From contig CP140192.1 in the NCBI GenBank assembly GCA_037349495.1, positions 1,318,001-1,382,000 on the forward strand: a stretch of 64,000 nucleotides of DNA, in the 5' to 3' direction. The notes under the pieces are model-generated. The model made no database searches. It had not been told where the DNA came from and was given only the letters and a program-made list of their open reading frames with translations. This document shows, in pieces, positions 55,646 to 64,000 of this stretch. The position numbers and the translations under genes were made by a program. This DNA is from Lotmaria passim (lineage: Eukaryota > Euglenozoa > Kinetoplastea > Trypanosomatida > Trypanosomatidae). Each line of letters starts with the position of its first letter. Within the stretch, counting starts at the first letter, position 1.

Positions 55646-56468
55646 GTCATGAGCCTGTTCCGTACTTTGTCGCGTGCTTTTTTTTTGTTGTTGTTGTTAT
55701 TGTCACATACCCGTTCCGTGCCTCAGGGTGTAAGAAAAGAAAGAAGCGGGCCTACATCTACCTCACGGCTTCCTTGAGAGTTTTTTTTCTTTTGATACAT
55801 ACATACAAGCACACAAGTAAACAAAAAAAAAAACGTAATAATCAAAGGAGTACAAAAGGGAGGGTTCGTGCCTGCGTCTCTTCCTACTCTTGGAGGTGAT
55901 ACATCCTTGTAGCTTTGTTCCGCACATCGAACACCCAATTCGCTTTTTTCTCGGCTGCGAAGGGGCGCGATGGTGGCGTACGCACGTGCGTGTGCTGATC
56001 TTTGTTGATGTTGTGATTTGACTTTCTGTTTTTCTTCTTCTCCTGTTTGCCTTTTCCTTCGAAAAAAAAAAAAAACGTGTCTCTTTTACTTGTTTAATGG
56101 CCTTTTTTTTTTTTGTTTGTGTTTAGTGCGCTTCTGGATTGAGCGAGTCAACCTCTTACTATTACAGTAGTTATTATTACATGTTGTCTTCCATTGTGCT
56201 TATAGAATTGCTTCGTGGTTCATCGTTTTCTTCCTTTTTTTTTTTTCGCATTTTGTAAATACAAAGGTAATTTTTTTTTTCTCAGTTTGTTTCACAGCTA
56301 GAGTTTTCCACAACGTACATATATACTGTCGAGCCCCACAACACTTACTTACGGAGAGAAAGCACAGGGTTCTTTTTCTGTTGTTGTTCTGCTCTTCCTC
56401 AAGTTCATTCGCGTTGTCTTATATTTTCTTTTTTTTTTTTTCATCTTGCCACCTGAACTTCTCAAGCA
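55646..56468 (+). other. Intergenic spacer between CWC22 and the kinesin-like gene
   Basis: It contains T runs at 55678, 56104, 56236 and 56271, A runs at 55821 and 56061, and a TTGTTGTTGTTGTTATTG tract (55684-55701). No gene is supported. Confidence 0.65.
56422..56466 (+). promoter_or_regulatory. Candidate spliced-leader acceptor two bases before a start codon
   Basis: A T-rich tract (56424-56445) is followed by its first AG at 56465-56466. The ATG of the kinesin-like gene is at 56469, so the 5' UTR beyond the spliced leader would be two bases. An earlier AG at 56401-56402 after a C/T tract is the alternative. Confidence 0.45.
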
Positions 56469-58337
56469 ATGACGACGGACTTGAGCTCGGGCACGTGCCG
56501 CAGCTTCGTGCGGGTGCGTCCCTACAGTCCCTCGGAGGCGAAGGTGTGCCCGGAAGGCAGCGCCGTCCCCCGCCGCATCGTTGACTGGGACGGCGACGAG
56601 ACGATCAGCGTTCTGGATGCACAGAACGGCTTTATGCTGCGCCGCAACGCCATTTTCCCGGTAGGCAAGGTTCTCTGGTCGTTTCAAGAGCCCGACGGCA
56701 GCGTCCAATCCGCGACGCACAAGAAGACGGCGACGCAGCAGGACGTGTACAACGAAGTTGTTGCTCCGATGATTCCGGCGATTGTGGCGGGCTACAACAC
56801 GGCGTTTTGCGTGGCTGGCGCGAGCAGCAGCGGCCGCTTTTACACCCTCTACGGCAGCGATGTTGAAGGGGCTGGCCGTGGCATCCTGCCGCGCTTCGCC
56901 GAGGACATCTTCGCCGCCTTCAAGCGCAACGCGCAGTCGAACTGCACGCTGCACGTCGAGCTGGAGGCGATCGATGTGGTGGGCGAGGCCTATGTGGACC
57001 TCCTCGCCTCGGGCCGCCGCACCTCTGCGGATGCGCAGGACGGGCTGAAGCTGCAGACAACACCCGCTGGTCCGCGCCTTCTGGGCGCGAACTGCGTCGA
57101 TGTCGAAGACACGGCAGAGCTGCAGAAGACGATTCAACAGCTTTACCGCATCGTGGAGAAGCGTAACTGCACCCACACGGTGTGTTTCCGCTTTACCGAG
57201 ACGTTCGAGTTCGAGGACCCGGAGAACTTTAACCAGTCGGTGAGCAAGTCGCGCCGGGTGCAGGCGCTCTTCGTCCTGCTGCGTAACATGCCCTCGGCGT
57301 TTCAGCGCTGCATCGATGTCGCGGCGGAGCACGACAGCGGCGAGAACCCGCTGGCCAAGGTGCCGGTGCGGGAGTGCGCCTTTACGCGGCTTTACCCGAG
57401 CCTCCTGCAGCAGGGCTTCCACCTGAACTTCATCTGCTGCATCAGCCCCTACTACGAGTACGGCCGCGAGGACATCAACACCCTGCAGTTTTGCCTCAAG
57501 GTCAAGCAGCTCAAGGGGCGGCCGAAGCTGAACCACGACGAGAGCCTTGTCGAGATGCGCCGTCTTGCAGAAGAGCTGAAGGATCTGAAGGTGGAGGCGA
57601 AGAAGCAGAACGATGCGATAACGGTGGTGCAGAACGAGCTCAACGCGCGCGAAGTCGAGCTGATGAAGCAGGAGGCGAATTACAACAAGACGTCGAACGA
57701 CATTATTGAGTCGCAGCACAACGTGAAGCTAGCCACGGTGGGTCGCAACCTCGAGGCTGACCGCTCGAACCGCGTGCGGAAGGACATCGACAAGGAGCTC
57801 AACGCGAAGCGCGCTGAAATCAAAAAGTTCCAGGCGACGCAGACGTCCAGCCAGGCGGCGACCAACAAGCTGCAGCGCGACGCCGACGACGCAAAGGTGC
57901 GCGCCGAGGCGACGGAGAAGAAGGTGGAGAAGATGAAAGAGAACTACACCATCTACGAGCAGCGATTGAAGGAGTACGAGGCGGAGGACAAGGAGGTGGA
58001 GACGATCGAGGCCTTCAACCTCGCCTCACCGGATGAGCAGCGTGCGATTTTGATTGCCGAGTCGCAGGAGAAGGTGAAGGCGGATGCGGAGATGCAGCGC
58101 ATCACGCACGAGCGCGCCACCGCGCAGGCCTTTGACGACACAGCTGATCGTGTGCGCGACTTGCAGCAGGACTACGATGCTGCGCACGAGATGAGTGCGC
58201 CGAGCCGCGAAAAGAAGCAGCTGGAGGGTGAAATTGCGAAGTTTCAGAAGGAGATTGACGAGGCAGAGAAGGAGATGCGACAGCTGCAGTCGGAAATCGA
58301 CAACAAAAAGTCGCAGTGCCAGTGCACGCTCATGTAA
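56469..58337 (+). CDS. Degenerate kinesin-like protein with coiled coil and CaaX box
   Basis: This encodes 622 residues. Residues 10-360 keep the outline of a kinesin motor: CRSFVRVRPYSPSEA at the start, a P-loop position GASSSGRFYTLYG (117-129), VPVRECAFTRLYPSLLQQ matching the usual 'IPYRdSkLTrLLqdSLGG', and ICCISPYYEYGREDINTLQF followed by KQLKGRPKLN, matching the motor's end. The ATPase motifs are gone: the P-loop Lys and Thr are Arg123 and Phe124, switch I lacks SSRSH (RNCTHTVCFRF instead), and no DLAGSE switch II is found. ATP hydrolysis is therefore unlikely. Residues about 365-615 are charged coiled coil. The chain ends CQCTLM, a CaaX box (Met favours farnesylation) with a second Cys that could be palmitoylated. 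A membrane-anchored, possibly microtubule-binding scaffold is inferred. A conserved kinetoplastid family is likely, name not recognised. Confidence 0.85.
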   Translation: MTTDLSSGTCRSFVRVRPYSPSEAKVCPEGSAVPRRIVDWDGDETISVLDAQNGFMLRRNAIFPVGKVLWSFQEPDGSVQSATHKKTATQQDVYNEVVAPMIPAIVAGYNTAFCVAGASSSGRFYTLYGSDVEGAGRGILPRFAEDIFAAFKRNAQSNCTLHVELEAIDVVGEAYVDLLASGRRTSADAQDGLKLQTTPAGPRLLGANCVDVEDTAELQKTIQQLYRIVEKRNCTHTVCFRFTETFEFEDPENFNQSVSKSRRVQALFVLLRNMPSAFQRCIDVAAEHDSGENPLAKVPVRECAFTRLYPSLLQQGFHLNFICCISPYYEYGREDINTLQFCLKVKQLKGRPKLNHDESLVEMRRLAEELKDLKVEAKKQNDAITVVQNELNAREVELMKQEANYNKTSNDIIESQHNVKLATVGRNLEADRSNRVRKDIDKELNAKRAEIKKFQATQTSSQAATNKLQRDADDAKVRAEATEKKVEKMKENYTIYEQRLKEYEAEDKEVETIEAFNLASPDEQRAILIAESQEKVKADAEMQRITHERATAQAFDDTADRVRDLQQDYDAAHEMSAPSREKKQLEGEIAKFQKEIDEAEKEMRQLQSEIDNKKSQCQCTLM

Positions 58338-58550
58338 AAGGGAAAACCCCCCTGAAAGGAGGAAGAAACAGAGTTTGTAGAAGGTTCTTTTTTTTTTTTC
58401 TAGAAAGCGCTGCCGTTGCTCTTCCTCCTTCTTTCGCATTGAATTAGCTGTTTTCTTCTTTTTCTCTCTCCCTCGCTTTTGCGTGGTTTTCTCTCACTTT
58501 TCATTCTATCCATGTGCTTCTCTTTCTTTCTCGTTGCACGTTTCCTGTTT

Positions 58551-58568
58551 GTGTGTGTGTGTGTGTGT
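58551..58568 (+). repeat. GT dinucleotide microsatellite
   Basis: Nine GT units about 215 bases after the kinesin-like stop codon. Confidence 0.9.
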
Positions 58569-59001
58569 TACTTTTCTTTTTTTTTTTTGTCTTGCCTTTT
58601 TTTTTTTTCGTAGATTTACCTGTACGCTTTCTCTTTTTGTTTCCAAGTGCTGAAGCGACAACAAATGAAGAAAAAAGGAAGAAGAAAAATGGAAGCAACT
58701 GAGGGCTAGCGTTGCTGTTCCACGCACGTGGTTTTGGCGACGGACACGTTTCACCTTGACTTTCTGACATTCGCATTGTGAAGCTGCCATTTAAAAGTCC
58801 ATTTCTAAAAGTCCTTTTTTTTTAGCATACTTCTTCTTTAGTTCTCTCTTTCGTTCGCTGTTTGCGTTTTCATCACTTCTCATTTCTCTTCCGCTTGCTG
58901 TGTCTGTGTTGAATGGATCTTTTTGAGTTTCTTTTTTTCTGATTTTTGATCTCTCTCTCCATTAAAACGCAGAGAAAAAGTGCTCGTTGCTTTGGCTGTT
59001 A

Positions 59002-59035
59002 CTATTGTTTTCCATTGATCGCCTCTCCGATTAAG
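59002..59035 (+). promoter_or_regulatory. Candidate spliced-leader acceptor for the VHS gene
   Basis: A moderately pyrimidine-rich stretch (59004-59032) precedes AG at 59034-59035. It is weaker than other acceptors here. A C/T tract at 58944-58961 with AG near 58973 is an alternative. Confidence 0.35.
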
Positions 59036-59116
59036 GTGAGTCTGTACTGATTGTGTTCTGAGTTAAATTGTGCGAAAAAAAGAAAAAACACAAAGAGAAA
59101 AAGAGTTTCTACAAGC

Positions 59117-60841
59117 ATGGTTCAGCTGTCGTTGTTGGAGGAGATCAAGGATAAGGCGTCCCGCCTGATTCCGACCGCGTATATGGAGATTGTGGAGGAG
59201 TGCACCGCACCCCACCTCCTCATTCCCACCTATGAGCACATGAAGTTTCTCTGCGAGACGGTGAACAAGAAGCCCGACACGATCGTTGACGTTGTGCGCG
59301 CACTGCGCCGACGCATCGCCGACAGTGACGTCGCCGTGAAGCACCTCACCGTGCAGCTGCTGGAGTCGATGATCAAAAACACCACCACCGCCTTCCACAT
59401 CGAGGTGGCCTCGCAGAAGGGCCTCTTACGCGACTTGGTGAACGTGGCGTGCATGCAGCCCACCACCGGGCGTGCGATGCAGGCGAAGGAGGCGGCGCTG
59501 CTGCTAACGCTGAACCTGTCCATCTGGTTCCGTGGCCACCCGGCGGAGGAATGTTACATACTGACTACGCTGGCCGACGACGTGCGCAACCAGCTCGGTC
59601 CGAACTGCTTCGAGGGCATCGAACCGGAGCGTAACACGCGGGTGCGGGTGCAGGTGAACGCACCGCCACCGGCTCGCGCGGCGCCACGCGCGTCGGACTC
59701 CCGCGCCGCCGCCGGCCGCGGTGCCACGCAGCGGCAGGACAAGCGACCGATCGTGGACGCCATTCCGATAGATCTTCCGACACCGGAGCGGGTGTCAGCG
59801 ATGCTGGATGCCTGCATGACCTTCTCCGAGTATCTGCACAACGTCGAGATGGACACCGACAAGCCGCTGACAAAGGACGAAGTGGTGCAGAGCTACCTGT
59901 CGCAGGTGAAGGCGGACCACGACTACGTGACCATGCTGCTGACGTCAAACCTTCAGCTGGACCGCGACTTGCTGCGTACTATCTCTGACAGCCAGACAGC
60001 CGTGCTGCGGAAGGTGTCGAAGGTGTCGGCGCAGTTGGCGGCTCGCACAGGCACCCCCGCTGCACCCCAGCAGCCGCAGCATCCCACGCAGCAGTCGGCG
60101 GCTGTGCCGGTCTCCGCATTGCCGCACACGCCGGTGCGCTCCGCCGTGGACACGGAGGGTCTACAGCGGGGCATGCACTCGCCGTCTCGCGCGACGCCGC
60201 CGCGGGCGGAGGTGGCAGCACACGGTGCAGCAACAGCAGCGCCGGCCCCCGCCCCACCACCGCAGGTGCCGCCACCGTCTGTGGATGATCTCTTCGGCGA
60301 TGCCGTCGGCGCCGCGACATCGATTTCGTCTTCGAACGCGGTGGGGGCCCCCGCTCCTGCGCCTGCGCCTGCGCCTGCGGTGCCGAGTGCGGCGGAGACG
60401 GCGCGCGGCAGCTGCTCCGTGCCGGCCCCACCGCCGTCGCTGAACCCGTCGATTCCGTCGCAGTCGACGAGTGTGACGACGCCGGTCGAGACGGCACCCG
60501 CGGCGCCGGCCCTTGCTGTCCACGTTGACGCCGCCGCTGCTGTGGCAAAGGAAGAAAAGAAGGCTGAGGAGGTGAAGAAAGTCGAGGAGGAGAAGGCGGC
60601 GGCGCCGGAGCAGCCAGTCGAGGAAAGGAAGGAGGTCCATCCTGAACCGGCGGAGAAAGCTGAGCAGCATGACACTGAGAAAGAGGCAGCTCCGTTCGGG
60701 AAGGACGAAAATGCAAAGGAGGAAGAGGCAGATGCTCTCAAGGCTCCCGTGGCTCCCGCGGCTCCTGCTCCGACTCGAACCACCGCGGCGCCTCCAAAGG
60801 ACGACGACGACTTCGACGCCTTCCTTGATGGTCGCATGTAA
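59117..60841 (+). CDS. VHS-domain endosomal adaptor (TOM1/GGA-like)
   Basis: This encodes 574 residues from the first in-frame ATG. Residues about 1-165 form a VHS/ENTH-type superhelix: EIVEECTAPHLLIPTYEHMK, VVRALRRRIADSDVAVKHLT, then VQLLESMIKNTTTAFHIEVA, which matches the VHS 'LtlLexcvkNcgxxFHxev' core. A helical stretch (about 225-325, SYLSQVKADHDYVTMLLTSN and following) could be a GAT-like domain. The rest is Pro/Ala-rich disordered sequence with short acidic-hydrophobic motifs (SVDDLFGDAV; the C-terminal DDDDFDAFLDGRM) of the kind that bind clathrin or adaptor appendages. VHS proteins bind ubiquitinated or signal-bearing cargo on endosomes and the trans-Golgi. The TOM1-versus-GGA choice is open; no GAE ear is seen. 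VPS28, three genes upstream, acts in the same pathway. A basic/Glu-rich segment precedes the end. Confidence 0.8.
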   Translation: MVQLSLLEEIKDKASRLIPTAYMEIVEECTAPHLLIPTYEHMKFLCETVNKKPDTIVDVVRALRRRIADSDVAVKHLTVQLLESMIKNTTTAFHIEVASQKGLLRDLVNVACMQPTTGRAMQAKEAALLLTLNLSIWFRGHPAEECYILTTLADDVRNQLGPNCFEGIEPERNTRVRVQVNAPPPARAAPRASDSRAAAGRGATQRQDKRPIVDAIPIDLPTPERVSAMLDACMTFSEYLHNVEMDTDKPLTKDEVVQSYLSQVKADHDYVTMLLTSNLQLDRDLLRTISDSQTAVLRKVSKVSAQLAARTGTPAAPQQPQHPTQQSAAVPVSALPHTPVRSAVDTEGLQRGMHSPSRATPPRAEVAAHGAATAAPAPAPPPQVPPPSVDDLFGDAVGAATSISSSNAVGAPAPAPAPAPAVPSAAETARGSCSVPAPPPSLNPSIPSQSTSVTTPVETAPAAPALAVHVDAAAAVAKEEKKAEEVKKVEEEKAAAPEQPVEERKEVHPEPAEKAEQHDTEKEAAPFGKDENAKEEEADALKAPVAPAAPAPTRTTAAPPKDDDDFDAFLDGRM

Positions 60842-62009
60842 GGGTGATGCGATCAAAAAAGTAGCCTTTTTTATCCGGGGTTGCAGGTGAGGCATACAGT
60901 TGACTTGAGTTTTCTAGTGCAACAGTTCAGTGTTGTCTCGAGATTGGAGCAAAATGGAAGCTCTCTCTTTAATAATAAAAAAAAAAGAACCACGGCAAGC
61001 AAGTTCTTTTTCTATTTGCTTTTTTTTTGTTCTTTCTCTTTCCCACTGCCTTTTTTTTTTTGCTCAAATGGCGTATGCAGTTGCAACGTTGAATACTCAT
61101 ATCGCATATCCAGGAAAAGAGAGAGAAAAGGGCAAACACGCCCATCTCTCTCACGGGTTTTCCAGCTGTTGACCTTTTCCTTTCCTCTCGCTTTTTCTTT
61201 TTACTTTATTATTATTCTAAGGGTGAAAAGATGGCAGATGAAAGGATGGCAAAAAAGTGTTTTTTGACAGGGCATTACACGTTTTTTTTTTTTTTTTTTG
61301 CTGTCTGTTTGTTTGTTCGCTTTTATTGTGTTCGCTCATATCTTTTGTTTTTGCTTACGTTGTTCAAAGGTAACTCGTCTTTGCTTTTTTTTTTTTTACC
61401 GGTTTGCGCTGTTATCTGCGATGTGAGATGTGGTGTACGTCTTCCTTTTTCTTACAACATATTCGTTTCTGTTTTTCTTTTTCTTATTTTTGCTTTTTTG
61501 TCCTTTTTTTTTTTTAAGATTGTGCTTTTCCTTTATTGCTGCGTAGCCTCCTTTCTCCGATTTGTATCAAAGGTTGACAACAACGGTTTGTAATTCCGAA
61601 AGAGGAGAAGGAAGGAAACGAGGTTCCTCGATTTCAGCTTTTGGTGGTTTTACCAATAAAGGCTGATTGATATACTGCTGCTCAATGTTGCAGAGGGGGA
61701 AAAAAAAACTGCAAGGCTAAGGGGCCAGTAAAGTGAAATGCTCGTTTTGCTTGCAGGTTTTTTTTTTTCTTTTACTTCTCCACATCTGAAGAGGCAGCCA
61801 TTACTTGTGTGGAAAAAGAAAGGAACATTTATGCTGTACTTAAATGGTGGTCACCAAAGCAGCCTTCGCGTTTTTTTTTTTTTTTTGCCTGTCAGCGGTC
61901 CTGTCCACGATGTCCTGCTATGAAGTTCTTCACCATTTGCTTTTTTTCCCGCCTAATGCGCTCTTCTCGGCCCTTTTTGCTTCACCCTTTTTTTGTGTCC
62001 CTTTCCCTG

Positions 62010-62010
<1 letters not shown>

Positions 62011-62043
<33 letters not shown>
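62011..62043 (+). repeat. Compound TA/TG microsatellite
   Basis: About eight TA units run directly into about eight TG units in the spacer upstream of the VDAC-like gene. Confidence 0.9.
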
Positions 62044-62193
62044 CTGTTTTTCTGCATTGCGCGTACGTACGTTTCTATCTCGGAGTTATCTGTTTCATTT
62101 GAAACGCTTACCTCTTTTTTTTTTTTTTCACCACTAGCCTCATAAAAGTAAACAACACAGCGTTGCCATCGCCAACAACAACAAAAAAAACTG

Positions 62194-62246
62194 TTTTTTT
62201 TTTCCTTTCCTTTCCTTTTTTATTCTGTTCTTATTATTATTCACAG
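62194..62246 (+). promoter_or_regulatory. Candidate spliced-leader acceptor for the VDAC-like gene
   Basis: A long T/C tract (62194-62243) ends in CACAG with AG at 62245-62246. No ATG intervenes before 62392, so the leader would be about 145 nt. It is among the clearest acceptors in the window. Confidence 0.65.
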
Positions 62247-62391
62247 TGTTGGCATTCTGTAGAACAGCTCTGAATCGTTCGATTGATTTAATAGTAGTTC
62301 TGCACGAGTCTTCATTTCCCTCTAACGCAGCTTCCTAGTTCACCTAATACTCTGAAAAAAAAAAAATAAGTAAGGAAGCGCTGCCGCGAAA

Positions 62392-63225
62392 ATGTCCGCC
62401 CCGCCAAGTTACAAAGAGCTTGCCAACGTCGTCAACGACTACCTGACGAAGGGCAGCGAGGTGCAGGGAGTATGGTTGGACGCTAAGGAGGAAGGTGACC
62501 CGGACCGCCTCAACGCCTACCCCTTTGCCTCGAAGGGAGTGGTGGGCGCCAACCTCATCTACAACTGCCCGAAGTACAACACCACGGTGACGTCGAAGGT
62601 GTCGCCAAACCTGCCATGGTGCAAGTACCTCCCCACCGTCACCTACAGCACCAAGTTCAAGGGCACGTCAGACACGGTCGAGGTGAATGTAGCGGAAGGT
62701 ACGGTGAAAGTCACCGCCCAGCACCCAGTCGCGAACGTCAGCTGCAAGACGGCGGTGCTGGACGGTGGCGTGACGAACCTCAACGCCACCACTTGTGTCC
62801 GCCAGAACCTTTACGCGGGTGCGTCGCTGTTCTACGACCCGAAACGTAGCGGCATACGTGACTTCACGGCGGTGATGGTGCGCTACAGCTGCCCAAACAT
62901 CTACAAGGGTGACTTAATGGGCAAGTACTCGCTGAGCAACGGCTTCTCGGTCCACATGCGTATTCCGCTGCATCAATATATGCACGCTGCTATCGCCGCA
63001 GAGCGGCAGCGCTTCATCGCCGGCGTGCAAGGTCGCTCGCCTTGCGGTGCGCGGGTCATGCTGAACGCGAACGTGACGGAGGGCACCTACACGGCAACCG
63101 CCATCCGCAACCTTGGCGACATCTGGAAGCTCACGCTGACCATGACTGCGCCGTTCTCGAAGGCCGGCAACGCCACACCCCCACGTTACGGTTTCAAGTT
63201 CACTCACATGGATGCCACTGAATAA
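62392..63225 (+). CDS. Mitochondrial outer-membrane porin, VDAC-like
   Basis: This encodes 277 residues, the usual VDAC length (about 280). The N-terminus PPSYKELANVVNDYLTKG aligns with the VDAC N-terminal helix (PPxYxDLGKxARDxFTKG). The rest is a run of alternating short strands (VVGANLIYNCPKYNTTVTSK, VEVNVAEGTVKVTAQ) ending in KLTLTMTAPFSKAG and RYGFKFTHMD, as in a 19-strand barrel that closes with a beta-signal. VDAC passes metabolites and ions across the outer mitochondrial membrane. Trypanosomatids carry VDAC and diverged VDAC-like paralogues, and which one this is cannot be told. An ATOM40-type translocase pore is less likely because of the VDAC-type N-terminus. The start is the first ATG after a strong acceptor. 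Confidence 0.75.
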   Translation: MSAPPSYKELANVVNDYLTKGSEVQGVWLDAKEEGDPDRLNAYPFASKGVVGANLIYNCPKYNTTVTSKVSPNLPWCKYLPTVTYSTKFKGTSDTVEVNVAEGTVKVTAQHPVANVSCKTAVLDGGVTNLNATTCVRQNLYAGASLFYDPKRSGIRDFTAVMVRYSCPNIYKGDLMGKYSLSNGFSVHMRIPLHQYMHAAIAAERQRFIAGVQGRSPCGARVMLNANVTEGTYTATAIRNLGDIWKLTLTMTAPFSKAGNATPPRYGFKFTHMDATE

Positions 63226-64000
63226 TTCAGTTTTTTTTTTGTTTGTTTCTTGGTGAAGAGAGAGCTGTTCTGCAGCACAAAATTTGTGTGACAGCAGCAA
63301 CAAGGGAAAAAAAAACGGAGCTTTTCTTTTTTTTTTCTTCGCTCGCCTTTTTCATTTTTTTTTCTCGCCTTTCTTTCTCAAGTTGTCTGTCTTCTTTGTC
63401 CTACATTCATCACTGCGCTATGGAAGGAGCCATGACATGCTTGTGTCACAGCTGTCGAGCAAAACAGGGGAAAAAACGAACGACAAACCTTACTTTTGTG
63501 TTTTCTGTGTCTTTTCTTTTTTTTTTTCTCCTGGCTGTACCGAGGCGCACTACAGGCTCTCATATCTTCGAAGTTCAGCAAACAAATGTTGTCTGCAATG
63601 CAGGTGTAATGGGGTTTTCGTGCGATGGAGAAAAAAAAAAAGTACAGACGATTGTTGCTTTAGTGTAATCGAATGAAAAGGGGGAAGAAAAATGCGTATG
63701 GTCCGTTTGTGCGAGAGGGATGAAACATGATCGGCCGGTTGTCGCTTTCAAATTGTATCATTAAAAACAAAACAAGTGAAAAAGGAAACAATAGCTTTTG
63801 TGGTGTCGGCAGACTTTTTCAACTGTAAGAGAAAGCGAACTCCGCAATCTTCCCAGCGTTACTTTACGAAATAGCGTCAATAGTTGCTCTCCGGTACTCC
63901 GCTTTGTTGTTGAGGACCACACACGTGCGACAAGCGGCTACTTGACAACATCGTGATTTGTACGCATACACTCTTTTCATTATCATCATTATTACTTCTC
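63226..64000 (+). other. Non-coding 3' flank of the VDAC-like gene to the window end
   Basis: It holds T runs (63231, 63328, 63354, 63519) and short A runs (63305, 63631). It should contain the VDAC-like 3' UTR. No gene start is visible before the window ends; ATG frames here are homopolymer-derived. Confidence 0.6.

Larger units (their letters stand above)
58338..59116 (+). other. Intergenic spacer between the kinesin-like and VHS genes
   Basis: It contains a GT microsatellite (58551-58568), T runs at 58388, 58580 and 58598, and A/G-rich sequence just before the VHS gene. No gene is supported. Confidence 0.65.
60842..62391 (+). other. Intergenic spacer between the VHS and VDAC-like genes
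   Basis: This is one of the longest and most A/T-rich spacers, with T runs near 61021, 61051, 61281, 61387, 61505, 61758, 61872 and 62114, and a TA/TG microsatellite (62011-62043). ATG frames inside it (for example from 61231) read as Phe/Leu/Val strings caused by T runs. They look like membrane proteins only for that reason and are not called. Confidence 0.65.

Noticed and set aside
56817-56855. Functional kinesin P-loop
   Set aside because: The loop reads GASSSGRF, lacking the Lys and Thr/Ser needed to bind nucleotide, and the switch motifs are absent too.
61231-61593. ATG-started 120-codon frame looking like a small membrane protein
   Set aside because: The hydrophobicity comes from T runs read as Phe/Leu. 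There is no convincing acceptor and no GC-rich coding composition.
1-64000. tRNA, rRNA, snRNA or mobile-element sequences
   Set aside because: No T-loop/anticodon arrangement, rRNA stretch, transposase, reverse transcriptase or terminal repeat was recognised by eye on either strand. Small snoRNAs cannot be excluded without a covariance search.

Overview
The window reads as nuclear DNA of a trypanosomatid, probably close to Leishmania, Leptomonas or Crithidia. All fourteen protein genes lie head to tail on the + strand and show no introns. They are separated by 0.55-1.6 kb spacers full of poly-T and poly-A runs. Most starts are preceded by a pyrimidine tract and an AG, the pattern of spliced-leader trans-splicing. 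Coding DNA is GC-rich and the spacers are much more A/T-rich. The window is best read as part of one polycistronic unit with no promoter inside it. No tRNA, rRNA, CRISPR array or mobile element was recognised.

Layout: the 3' end of an AP-3 complex beta subunit (3-1043); a giant 7747-residue coiled-coil protein (2677-25920), more than half of it 58 full near-identical 234-bp repeats plus a half copy; a GH65 glycoside-phosphorylase-like protein fused to a HAD/beta-phosphoglucomutase-like domain (27359-30802); a single-span membrane protein (31899-33275); a secretory MRH lectin (33839-34576); a large WD40 protein (35281-39906); a 1003-residue helical protein (40542-43553); an SWR1/SRCAP-type SNF2 ATPase (44308-48498); an aldehyde dehydrogenase (49349-50947); VPS28 of ESCRT-I (52175-52804); the splicing factor CWC22 (53885-55645); a degenerate kinesin-like protein with a CaaX box (56469-58337); a VHS-domain adaptor (59117-60841); and a VDAC-like mitochondrial porin (62392-63225).

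The genes do not form a metabolic operon, as expected for trypanosomatids, where neighbours share transcription but not function. Three (AP-3 beta, VPS28, VHS protein) act in endosomal sorting; two (MRH lectin and perhaps the membrane protein) look secretory.

The most unusual items are: (i) the giant array, whose few variant sites show growth by duplication of multi-unit blocks; (ii) the GH65-HAD fusion, in which expected catalytic residues of both domains are replaced; and (iii) the kinesin-like protein, which has lost its nucleotide-binding motifs but ends in a prenylation signal. Positions and motifs were read by eye. Family assignments rest on remembered motifs, not on searches.
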